Positions 1 to 7,402 of a stretch of DNA of 64,000 nt are shown piece by piece. Made by a program: the position numbers and the translations under genes. The stretch covers positions 1,933,001 to 1,997,000 of the forward strand of contig NC_015555.1 of the NCBI RefSeq assembly GCF_000189775.2, given 5' to 3'. The stretch comes from Thermoanaerobacterium xylanolyticum LX-11. GTDB taxonomy: Bacteria > Bacillota > Thermoanaerobacteria > Thermoanaerobacterales > Thermoanaerobacteraceae. Position 1 is the stretch's first letter. Every line of letters starts with the position of its first letter. The notes below the pieces were generated by a model. It searched no databases and was not told where the DNA came from. It was given only the letters and a program-made list of their open reading frames with translations.

Positions 1-2
1 CA

Positions 3-713
3 GCATCTTATGTATTGTTTGACACTTGGTTCTGTTCTCCCTCTTCTTTGATTGCTATTAAAGAAATAGGCTATGATGTTATTGCAATGGCAAAGAAAAC
101 ATCAAAGATGCATTACCTATATAATGGAATAATGCAGCCGTTAACAGAAATATACAAGCAGAACAGAAAAAGAAGAGGCAGGTCTAGATACCTGTTATCC
201 GTGGAAGTTTCCATTGAAAAAGACGGAAAATCTATTCCTGCTCGAATTGTATTTGTCAGAAACAGGAATAATCGAAAAGACTATCTGGCACTTATTACCA
301 CGGATATGAACCTTAACGAGGACGAAATCATTCGTATATACGGGAAGCGCTGGGATATAGAAGTCTTTTTCAAAGTGTGTAAATCATACTTGAAGCTCAG
401 CAAGGAATGCAATTCATTATCTTACGATGCGATGACAGCACATACAGCAATCGTATTTACCAGATACATGATGCTTGCACTAGAGAACCGTCGATCATCA
501 GATTTACGAACAATGGGAGAGATATTTTACTACATACAGGATGAAATGTCCGATATTACGCTGATTCAGGCTTTTCATCTACTTATGCAAGTATTCATAG
601 ATACAATAACAGATAAACTATCGTTATCTTCAGAACAGCTGGACCAATTACTTGATGCTTTTATGGCTGCGATTCCCAAAGAACTTAAGGAAAGACTTCC
701 GAAGTGTGCATAA
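3..713 (+). CDS. IS4-family transposase, C-terminal part (runs in from the left)
   Basis: DDE transposase that would catalyse cut-and-paste movement of its own element. The frame is open to the left edge, so the N-terminal half and the left inverted repeat are outside the window. The signature Y-x2-R-x3-E-x6-K is intact around positions 340-390 (Tyr of IYGKR, Arg, Glu of DIEVF, Lys of VCKSY), which is diagnostic of the IS4 superfamily and contains the catalytic Glu. The C-terminus is a long helical tail ending in a normal stop. No right inverted repeat could be fixed without the left one. It forms part of an insertion hotspot with the elements at 1791-3661 and 4458-6065. Whether the full gene is functional cannot be judged here. 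Confidence 0.85.
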   Translation, partial: ASYVLFDTWFCSPSSLIAIKEIGYDVIAMAKKTSKMHYLYNGIMQPLTEIYKQNRKRRGRSRYLLSVEVSIEKDGKSIPARIVFVRNRNNRKDYLALITTDMNLNEDEIIRIYGKRWDIEVFFKVCKSYLKLSKECNSLSYDAMTAHTAIVFTRYMMLALENRRSSDLRTMGEIFYYIQDEMSDITLIQAFHLLMQVFIDTITDKLSLSSEQLDQLLDAFMAAIPKELKERLPKCA

Positions 714-812
714 TTGTGTAAATTACTATTACTTTTTTCTGGCAAAGCATTAAGTTTTCAAGGAACAGAGTAATTATTTATGTGCGAAGTTTTAGTTTTA
801 TATATAAAATAC

Positions 813-844
813 TTGACTTTGGTATTAGTATAATACTATATAAT
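813..844 (+). promoter_or_regulatory. Long-spacer promoter with dyad, upstream of the nitroreductase
   Basis: A -35 TTGACT (813-818) and a -10 TATAAT (839-844) are separated by 20 bp. The spacer contains a perfect 6+1+6 palindrome, TAGTATAATACTA (826-838). A 19-20 bp spacer carrying a dyad is the hallmark of promoters activated by MerR-family regulators. No MerR gene is visible nearby. A second TATAAT at 829-834 has no good -35, so the assignment is tentative. Confidence 0.35.
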
Positions 845-900
845 AAGTGTAGTAGTGCAGAATAATCTTGTTTTTACAAGGATAATAGGAGGATTAACAA

Positions 901-1776
901 ATGGATGCAATTGAATTGTTAAAGGATAGGAGAAGCTGCAGAAATTTTTTGGATATTCCCATAGACGATGACGTTTTAAATGACATATTAGAAGTTGGTT
1001 TAAATGCCGCCAGCGGAGGCAATACTCAGCCATGCACTATAATTAAGATAAGGGATAAAGTTAAAAAGTCAAAGCTTAAAGATTTGCTTGGACAGAATTT
1101 TATTGAAAAATGCGACACTGTCTTAGTATTTCTTTTGGATTTTTATAAGCAAAAAAGATGGTGCGAAATAAGTATGGCACCTTATGGGCGGAATAGATCT
1201 TTTTTGGAATTTATAATCTCTTTAGAAGATGTAATGTGTGTTGCACAAAGCATTGAATGTGCATGCACTTTAAAAGGTATAGGCAGTGTTTACTTAGGTA
1301 CGCCAAATCTACGCTATGAGGAAATAAAAGAGCTTTTAGAATTGCCAGAGCTTACTATACCTGTATTAGCTATGTGCCTTGGGAATGTAAAAGGTAAAAT
1401 AAATTCCAGAAAAAAGCTTCAAAAAGATGCAGTCATTTTTGACGATAAGTACAAAAAATTAAGCGATGACGAAATTGAAAGATATTATGAAGAAAAATAC
1501 CAAAACAGCAATACGTACATAAATGACAAAAACAGCTATTTGATAGATGATCTTTACAGAATCGCTTCAATGGTTAACGGAAAGAACTTTGCAGACAAAG
1601 TAAAAGCAAATGTTGAAAAAAACGGTTATATAAATCCAGCACAAAAATTATTTGGCCTTCATTATAATCCTACGGAAATGATAGGTATGAATCAATGGAT
1701 ATGGAACTTTTTCAAAGAACAAGGCTTTGATTTTTTAGATGATACATTTCATGTAGACCGACTGGATGTAAAATAA
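901..1776 (+). CDS. Nitroreductase-family protein
   Basis: FMN-dependent nitroreductase-like oxidoreductase of 291 residues, probably cytosolic and using NAD(P)H to reduce nitro-aromatic, quinone or related substrates. The N-terminus carries the family FMN-binding pattern: a DRRSCRNF motif (residues 9-16) followed by AASGGNTQPC (about 37-46). A later region (GIGSVYLGTPN) matches the C-terminal part of the fold. The last roughly 90 residues are an extra charged tail that I do not recognise. The start is supported by an AGGAGG site 6-7 nt upstream. The gene stands alone between IS elements and has its own unusual promoter, which suggests acquisition or at least exposure to rearrangement. The substrate cannot be predicted. 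Confidence 0.8.
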   Translation: MDAIELLKDRRSCRNFLDIPIDDDVLNDILEVGLNAASGGNTQPCTIIKIRDKVKKSKLKDLLGQNFIEKCDTVLVFLLDFYKQKRWCEISMAPYGRNRSFLEFIISLEDVMCVAQSIECACTLKGIGSVYLGTPNLRYEEIKELLELPELTIPVLAMCLGNVKGKINSRKKLQKDAVIFDDKYKKLSDDEIERYYEEKYQNSNTYINDKNSYLIDDLYRIASMVNGKNFADKVKANVEKNGYINPAQKLFGLHYNPTEMIGMNQWIWNFFKEQGFDFLDDTFHVDRLDVK

Positions 1777-1790
1777 TTAGTATTTACCTA

Positions 1791-3661
1791 TGATTCCACT
1801 GCAAAAAGTCTTTATTTAAACTCCTTCTTTAGGTTTATTAATACAATCTATTTGAAAATATATCCATTTTTAAAAGCCTGCAGTCTTATTTACGTCCTAT
1901 TTTCGTTGCAATTTTTTATTCTATTGATTTCTTTTATCTATGTCTGTGAAACAGGTATGCCAAAATAAGTGGCATCCTTTACCACTTTTGTCCTCTTTTC
2001 CTGCATGTATATGATAAATCTTTTTATATTACATGCCGTTATTTTTAAACCCTCAACTATCCGTGTTTTTATTAAACCTCTAACCCGTGTTTCATCTGCA
2101 CCATGTTTTCTTTTTAATTCAGATATTGTTCCCTCTATTGCTGCTCTGCTGCTTACATTTGTTTTCTTGTTGGTTTCAATTTCAGATCTTGTTTTTTCTG
2201 CTTTTATGGTGTCGTGCTCTATCCTTACTGTATTAAGATCTTTATGTGGTTTGGCAATACAAAATTCTTTTTTTTCGCATACTTCACAATCACTTTTTAT
2301 AAAATGTGCTGTTGATGCTCCATTGGCAACGTAACTGTCTAAAGGTTCTATGTTTGCAGGACACCGGAGTATTTTATTGTCCTCATCAAGCTTAAATTCC
2401 AAAACACTAGTTTTATTTTCATCAGGCTTTCCTCCGGTCATATCTGTATATTTGATTATTATTCCATGATCTTTAGATGTATCAAAAGTTCTTTTACCGT
2501 AATATCCACCATCAACAACAATTTCTTTACATCCAGTATTTTCTTTTATGATTTCCAGTCGACTATTAATTATTTCTACATCACTGACAATGTTTTTTTC
2601 AACTACATAATCTGTAATTAATTGAATTTCATTATTATTGTCGCAGGTTTCGGAAATATTTAGTACATAACCGCTGCTTTGCTTTTCTGCTTTTTTTCTA
2701 TATGTCGCATCTATATCATATGCAGACTGAAGGGAATTGCCGGCAATATCTTTGCCTCTTTTTATTTTATATCCTTTCTCACTGGCATTTTTAACCGTCT
2801 GCTCGTTTAACAATCTCTCAAGAAGTAATAATTCATTATTGCTTGATAAATTTTCGTTACCTTGAATAATTTCCTTTAATTCCACACATAAGTCAATAAC
2901 ATGTTCAAGCCTGTTTTCAATTTCCGAGCTCTTTGTTTTGTACAATAAGGTCCTGGTATATCCTTCTTTTGTTACTTCTTTAAGTTTGTCACTTAAAAAT
3001 TCATGTGGAACTTTTTTTATTGCCTTTTCCAAAACGTCAAGTGCAAGTGCTAATCTTCCTGCTTTCTTAATGTTCGAACTAATCAATGTGGAATCCATCC
3101 TTTGTTTATCGGTCATTACACCAGCTTTTAACGAAAATTCTTTCATTAGTTTTATAAACTGACCGAATATTAAATCTTCTTCCTGAGGGTGTTTCAATAT
3201 ATACTCATAAACATGTTTTCTAAAGTAGTATAATGTCCTTATTCCAAGATTTATTTCACCAACGTTTTTTATACCCATTGCAAAGGCAATCTGAACATTA
3301 TAGTAAAATTGGTTAATAAGCTCTTCGTCAGTATAATCGTAAATATGTTTAAAATACTCTAAGGACAAAAGTATATTGACAGGAAAGTTAGGTCTTCCCG
3401 TATTTTGTGTATAAAGGGGTGCAAAAAGTTTCTCATTAATTTTACAAAATACATGTTCATAATACAATGGTGCCCAACTGTTTGAAAGCCTTTCAAATAC
3501 TCGTTTATCCATCCAGAATTCACTAGTAAACATTTTTTGTTGTAAATGATCTTTATTTTCTTTAAACATATATTTAACCTCTTATCACAATGTATTATAT
3601 TCTAATTATACCTTATTATGGTTCTAAATTCCATGTTTTTTGACTTTTTGCAGTGGAATCA
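1791..3661. mobile_element. Complete IS1182-type insertion sequence
   Basis: Perfect 20-bp terminal inverted repeats lie at 1791-1810 and 3642-3661 (left end begins TGATTCCACTGC). Both are flanked by CCTA (1787-1790 and 3662-3665), a probable 4-bp target duplication. The element is 1871 bp, contains one full-length transposase gene on the minus strand and shows no decay, so a recent insertion is likely. Confidence 0.9.
1938..3569 (-). CDS. IS1182-family transposase
   Basis: Transposase of 543 residues that would mobilise the surrounding element. The N-terminal part (about residues 1-110) matches the DUF772-type domain of this family, with its NTGRPNFPVNILLSLEYFK stretch. The middle contains the DDE core, including MTDKQRMDSTLISSN (first Asp, near residue 160) and VVDGGYYGKRTFD (second Asp, near 355). 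A cysteine cluster CPANIEPLD...CEVCEKKEFC (about 405-445) precedes the C-terminal catalytic Glu segment RAAIEGTISELKRKHG, where the Glu is expected. The length is normal and there are no frameshifts. It fills almost the whole IS; only 147 and 92 bp separate it from the two ends. The GC content and codon use do not stand out from neighbours. Confidence 0.92.
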   Translation of the reverse strand: MFKENKDHLQQKMFTSEFWMDKRVFERLSNSWAPLYYEHVFCKINEKLFAPLYTQNTGRPNFPVNILLSLEYFKHIYDYTDEELINQFYYNVQIAFAMGIKNVGEINLGIRTLYYFRKHVYEYILKHPQEEDLIFGQFIKLMKEFSLKAGVMTDKQRMDSTLISSNIKKAGRLALALDVLEKAIKKVPHEFLSDKLKEVTKEGYTRTLLYKTKSSEIENRLEHVIDLCVELKEIIQGNENLSSNNELLLLERLLNEQTVKNASEKGYKIKRGKDIAGNSLQSAYDIDATYRKKAEKQSSGYVLNISETCDNNNEIQLITDYVVEKNIVSDVEIINSRLEIIKENTGCKEIVVDGGYYGKRTFDTSKDHGIIIKYTDMTGGKPDENKTSVLEFKLDEDNKILRCPANIEPLDSYVANGASTAHFIKSDCEVCEKKEFCIAKPHKDLNTVRIEHDTIKAEKTRSEIETNKKTNVSSRAAIEGTISELKRKHGADETRVRGLIKTRIVEGLKITACNIKRFIIYMQEKRTKVVKDATYFGIPVSQT

Positions 3662-3806
3662 CCTATAGATGAGAAAATTTGCTTACATAAATTACCATAA
3701 TAAACTTACATGAAAAAATTTAATAAAAAATAGAGACAAATGCTCGCTTTTATGGTATTTAATATGTTGTTACACTATAACAATATTAACCATAGGAGTG
3801 GAGCAA

Positions 3807-4457
3807 ATGTCTCATAATAAAAGAATAACAGAAAATTCATCAATAATCCAGTACTTAATGAAATTAAATTTTGCATTATATTTTACTAAACCTGTTATTC
3901 GTCATATTTTAGAATTTATAATTGCTGCCACTCAAAAAGGTTATAGTGGTACTGTTACAGATATAGTTAATTTAAGCCTTGCTAATTGCCATAGAACCAC
4001 GTTTGGCAAATTCTTAAACCAAGGTGTTTGGAATATAGAATATGCATGGAGAGCTATAAGGCGAGAAGTTATTCGCATTATATTTGAATTATCCCAAACT
4101 AGCAACAAGCCGATATTTGTGATTTTTGATGATACTATTGCTGAGAAGACAAAGCCTTCGTTACAGGCTAAACATACTATCCAGGCAACAGGATTTCATC
4201 AATCACATTTAAAAGGGAAGCAAGTTTGGGGACACCAGCTTCTTACCATTATGCTATCTTGCGGTAAAGTAGTATTGCCTTACTGTATTGAACGCTATGA
4301 AAAAGGTGGTAAAAGCAAAATCGAAAGAATATGCGAAATGGTATCTATGCTTCCAATACCTAAAGGACCAGCATATGGACTATGTGATTCATGGTACATA
4401 AACAAGAAAGTAATAGAAAACATTTTGAAAGAGGATACCATCTCATAGGAGCATTAA
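3807..4457 (+). pseudogene. IS701-like transposase, frameshifted and truncated
   Basis: N-terminal half of a DDE transposase resembling the IS701 group, with a likely first catalytic Asp in VIFDDTIAEKTKP (about residue 112). The ATG at 3807 is preferred over the GTG at 3798 because AGGAG lies 8 nt before it. In the original frame translation stops at 4446-4448. A shift at about 4433 restores GYHLIGAL up to 4457, which looks like the true continuation, so one or two bases have been lost or gained. Just after that the TTAA-flanked element begins. The DNA following that element does not continue the gene recognisably, so the C-terminal half has been lost. It cannot encode an active transposase. 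Confidence 0.7.
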
Positions 4458-6065
4458 CAGAGATTTCGCATCAAAATTCCAGCAAAAAATTTATCTCTAC
4501 AAGAATTTTTATATTTTACATCTAGTTGAATATATGGTAATAGTAAATCCATTTAGATGCTAAAAAAGTTGCACTTTCCCCTTACCCCATGAATTTTAAT
4601 AATGAATTTCCAGTTTTGTTTCAAATTATGTCTTCACAAACAGTGGATTACTCCATCCAGTTTCTATGATAAATATCTCATCTTTTATATCTTCAATAAT
4701 ATCTATTTGAAGCATATGCTTTTCCCTAAAATTTCTTATACACCTGAAGAAATATAATTGCATCAAATTAAATGCTATTATTATAAACATTAACACAGTT
4801 TCTACACCCTCAGGACTGTGCATAAAACAGTGATTTAAGTGCCATTCTGTTTTTAGTTGATGAAAAGCATTGTTTTCAATTTCCCATCTTTTATGTATTA
4901 TTTTCCATAGAGTTTCTACTGAAGTAACTTTAGAGGTAGTTATTATCCATGATTCTTTTGTTTCTACTTTGCTTGAGCTATGTATCTCCTCTATAAATTT
5001 TATAAACCTTACTTCTATGTCGGAATTAGGCATTTGAAAATTGTCTTCGTCCCAGGCCTTTATTTTAATATAATTGTTACTTTTTTTCTTAACAGTCCAT
5101 TCTTTATCTGCTTCTCGACACTTGAATAAACCAAGTGCATCCTTAACTATATTAAGTCTTTCATCTTTAACCCTTACTACTGCATCCATCCCTATTGATA
5201 ATACTTCTTTAATCCAAGTAGATTTGCAATATAATGCATCAGCTACTATAATGTCTGCAAAATGATGAAATTCTTTATGCAATTTTCTAATTAGACGCTT
5301 GCCTGCTGTGATTTCTCCTTCGTCTTTATCTGAAGCATCTCTTTTTGGTTCAAGCATTTCCTGACCTATGATAAGATGTGGATCAGAACCTACAGATGCA
5401 CATATTACTGACCTATGAAAGTAATGAGTAATCCCGTCCTTTTGGACTCGTGTAAGACAATTATCACAGCACTTATTAGTGCTTTCAAATAACTCTACAC
5501 CATCTATTGCAACAACTTTTAGTCCATCTATAGTTCCTTTTCTAAAAACCTTATTTTTTGTACTTGTCTTGATTATACTATTATTAAGTTCATTTAAGCC
5601 ATCTAAATCAAAATTACTTAAAACACGCCTAATAGTGTCAATACGAGGAATTTTAGTCTTTTTAGGTAATACTTTTTTAAATTTACCTTTTTTAAGCCAA
5701 TGTTCCAACCTATTAAAACTCCTTATTTGAAGCATAAATCCAAATAATACTACAAAGGTAACTGTTGAAATTTTTACTGAAGATTTTGCTCTTTTATCTT
5801 TTAGGGTATTGATTTTTTCTCCAAGATGGTATATCTTAGAGAAGTAAATAAGCATTTGTTTTAAATAACTTTTGTTCATTTTATCAGCATCCTTTCTATT
5901 TAGGTTGTCGCAAAACATATTATAGAAAGGATGCTTTTATTTTGCAAATTTTTTCTTTTAATTTCCAGTAAAAAACGGAAAATCACATATTTCTAGCTGC
6001 TCTTAGTTAAATTATATAAATCAACGTGTTTATCACTCTATAAATTTTTAAATGCGAAATCTCTG
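4458..6065. mobile_element. Complete insertion sequence flanked by TTAA
   Basis: Inverted repeats of 14 bp, CAGAGATTTCGCAT at 4458-4471 and its complement at 6052-6065, are flanked on both sides by TTAA (4454-4457 and 6066-6069). TTAA is either a 4-bp target duplication or an outer part of an 18-bp repeat; the palindrome makes the two indistinguishable. The element is 1608 bp, carries one transposase gene on the minus strand and sits inside the IS701-like remnant. Confidence 0.8.
4626..5879 (-). CDS. DDE transposase (IS4/ISAs1-like) of the TTAA-flanked element
   Basis: Transposase of 417 residues. The start at 5879 is preferred over an upstream ATG at 5918 because AAAGGATG lies about 10 nt before it. 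An N-terminal helical segment is followed by the catalytic core: first Asp in VVAIDGVELF, second in IIVADALYCKS, and Glu in the helix RWEIENNAFHQLKTEW, which has the spacing of the IS4-type RNase H fold. A CCDNC cysteine cluster follows the first Asp. The gene is intact and lies 168-186 bp from the element ends. I could not place it firmly in one IS family; ISAs1-like or an IS4 subgroup are the options. Confidence 0.75.
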   Translation of the reverse strand: MNKSYLKQMLIYFSKIYHLGEKINTLKDKRAKSSVKISTVTFVVLFGFMLQIRSFNRLEHWLKKGKFKKVLPKKTKIPRIDTIRRVLSNFDLDGLNELNNSIIKTSTKNKVFRKGTIDGLKVVAIDGVELFESTNKCCDNCLTRVQKDGITHYFHRSVICASVGSDPHLIIGQEMLEPKRDASDKDEGEITAGKRLIRKLHKEFHHFADIIVADALYCKSTWIKEVLSIGMDAVVRVKDERLNIVKDALGLFKCREADKEWTVKKKSNNYIKIKAWDEDNFQMPNSDIEVRFIKFIEEIHSSSKVETKESWIITTSKVTSVETLWKIIHKRWEIENNAFHQLKTEWHLNHCFMHSPEGVETVLMFIIIAFNLMQLYFFRCIRNFREKHMLQIDIIEDIKDEIFIIETGWSNPLFVKT

Positions 6066-6111
6066 TTAACTCATCAAAAATTTTTTATGGAAAAGTGGAT
6101 AAAATGATTAA

Positions 6112-6135
6112 AGGGCATCCCTTTCGGAATACCCT
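6112..6135 (-). terminator. Terminator of the zinc-ribbon gene
   Basis: On the minus strand a 10-bp stem with two G-T pairs and a GAAA tetraloop is followed by TTTAATCATTTT. It lies 38 nt beyond the stop of the small zinc-ribbon gene. Confidence 0.8.
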
Positions 6136-6172
6136 CAATAATCCTCTTTACTTCTTGCAAAAGTGAAGGGGA

Positions 6173-6367
6173 TTACTTATTTGCTCCAGCAACTCTTCCT
6201 CTCCTGGAGTTAAACTGATTGTTTCTCTGCTTTTTAGCATCTCTGCATGCTTTGCACCTTACTGGCGCATTTTGAAATCCTTTCTGAGCATAAAATTCTT
6301 GTTCGCCGGCAGTCCACACGAATTCTGCCCCACAGTCTTTGCAGACCAATGTCTTGTCTTGATACAT
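6173..6367 (-). CDS. Small zinc-ribbon protein
   Basis: Protein of 64 residues with two CxxC knuckles, CKDC near the N-terminus and CKAC about 25 residues later, matching the 'probable zinc-ribbon' family that binds one zinc ion. The C-terminus is rich in Arg, Lys and Asn, which suggests nucleic-acid binding. The exact role of the family is not known. ATG at 6367 is preferred over GTG at 6385 because AGGGGA overlaps the latter. It has its own promoter with an operator-like dyad and its own terminator, so it is a single-gene unit between the IS cluster and the flagellar genes. Confidence 0.75.
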   Translation of the reverse strand: MYQDKTLVCKDCGAEFVWTAGEQEFYAQKGFQNAPVRCKACRDAKKQRNNQFNSRRGRVAGANK

Positions 6368-6398
6368 AATAAATAATCCCCTCACTTTGACATTTATT

Positions 6399-6446
6399 TA
6401 CTGTATAGCCAATTAGACTATACAGTAATATTATACCACCAGTCAA
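6399..6446 (-). promoter_or_regulatory. Promoter with operator dyad for the zinc-ribbon gene
   Basis: On the minus strand TTGACT (6446-6441) and TATAGT (6422-6417) are 18 bp apart. A perfect 10-bp inverted repeat, TACTGTATAG and its complement (6399-6408 and 6418-6427, 9-bp spacer), covers the -10 and the start region. This is a typical repressor-binding layout. The regulator is not identified. Confidence 0.6.
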
Positions 6447-6505
6447 GAGTTTTATCAATAAATTTTAAAATTTTAAAAATTGCATAATTATTACTGCATA
6501 AACAT

Positions 6506-6973
6506 TTAGCGCTTCTTATCTACAAAATAGCTGCCAGGTGTATAATACTTAAGATACTCTATATATCCTTTTTTACCTTTTGATATGTCGCTTATTTTTT
6601 CTTCCAGATTTTTAAAAGCGCAGTTTATATCCTCTAAATTTTTATCTTCGACTTCTTTTATTTTTTCTAATGTACCCTTTATATCTATCAGTATTCCCTT
6701 TAACACGCTTTTATCTGCACTATTACTGGGCGTATTAAAAATGCTGTCAATCCTATTTACCTTTTTGTACAGATTGTACATAGGCAAAAATTCACTGTCT
6801 ATCTCATCAATGCTTTCTATGATGTTTTGCTTTTTCTCCAATATGTTCTTTATGTCATCAAGCTTTTGTGAATTTATAGCTATGTTTAACTGATTGTTTA
6901 ATTTAAGCATTTCATTCAAATAATTTAATTTTTTTTCAGCCAACTCTATCAATTTTTTTACATCGCTTACCAT
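6506..6973 (-). CDS. FlgN/FliT-like flagellar export chaperone
   Basis: Protein of 155 residues, predicted almost entirely helical and rich in Lys, Glu, Ile and Asn, with a long coiled-coil N-terminus. It directly follows fliS (6 nt gap) in the fliD-fliS block, the place where Gram-positive genomes carry fliT or a second flgN-like gene. FliT and FlgN proteins hold late export substrates (FliD, FlgK/FlgL) in the cytosol and dock them on the secretion apparatus. Sequence conservation in this family is low, so position is the main evidence. A separate, better FlgN candidate exists at 32527-33006, which makes a FliD-specific role the more likely one here. Confidence 0.6.
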   Translation of the reverse strand: MVSDVKKLIELAEKKLNYLNEMLKLNNQLNIAINSQKLDDIKNILEKKQNIIESIDEIDSEFLPMYNLYKKVNRIDSIFNTPSNSADKSVLKGILIDIKGTLEKIKEVEDKNLEDINCAFKNLEEKISDISKGKKGYIEYLKYYTPGSYFVDKKR

Positions 6974-6979
6974 ACTATA

Positions 6980-7366
6980 TCAACCTTTAGAATATACTTT
7001 TGCTCGAACTTTTCCCATAGCTTCTCCCCATGTATCTCTAAGCTCTGTTATCAAAGATATCACTTCGTCTAACGGCTTTTTATCTTTTTTTAAATTGGCA
7101 TCTATCAACCTTCTTGAAATAAAGTCATAGATGCTGTAAAGATTTTTCGATATATCATACTGCATGTCAAGAGTAGCCATAAGCTCTAATACTATGTCCT
7201 GCGCTCTTGTTATGCTGTTATGAGCTTTTTCGATGTTTTTATCATCTATCGCTTGTTTCGCTTCATTTGCAAAGCGAATAATTCCATTGTAGAGCATCAA
7301 GACCAATTCTTCCGGGCTTGCTGTCATGACAGAATTTCGCTTGTACTCCATATACGGATCGATCAT
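6980..7366 (-). CDS. fliS: Flagellin export chaperone FliS
   Basis: Protein of 128 residues, the normal FliS length. The N-terminus has the family pattern: Y-x-x-N/S-x(5)-SPEELV-LMLYNGIIRF (residues about 8-32). The C-terminal part contains LYSIYDFISRRLIDANLKKD, also typical. FliS binds the disordered C-terminus of newly made flagellin, prevents polymerisation in the cytosol and delivers it to FlhA. That client segment is exactly the part of flagellin encoded beyond the group I intron at 27640-27977. The gene lies downstream of fliD with a short gap, in one transcription unit that starts at the sigma-D promoter near 9558. Confidence 0.93.
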   Translation of the reverse strand: MIDPYMEYKRNSVMTASPEELVLMLYNGIIRFANEAKQAIDDKNIEKAHNSITRAQDIVLELMATLDMQYDISKNLYSIYDFISRRLIDANLKKDKKPLDEVISLITELRDTWGEAMGKVRAKVYSKG

Positions 7367-7402
7367 TTATCAATTCCCCTTCCTTTGTAATGCAAAGAAT
7401 TT

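Noticed and set aside
845-900. Small hairpin CTTGT-TTTT-ACAAG in the nitroreductase leader as a possible attenuator
   Set aside because: Stem of only 5 bp and no T run; likely chance in AT-rich DNA.
3767-3783. Inverted repeat TTGTTA/TAACAA before the IS701-like gene as an operator
   Set aside because: Short and AT-rich, in a decayed element; no evidence of function.
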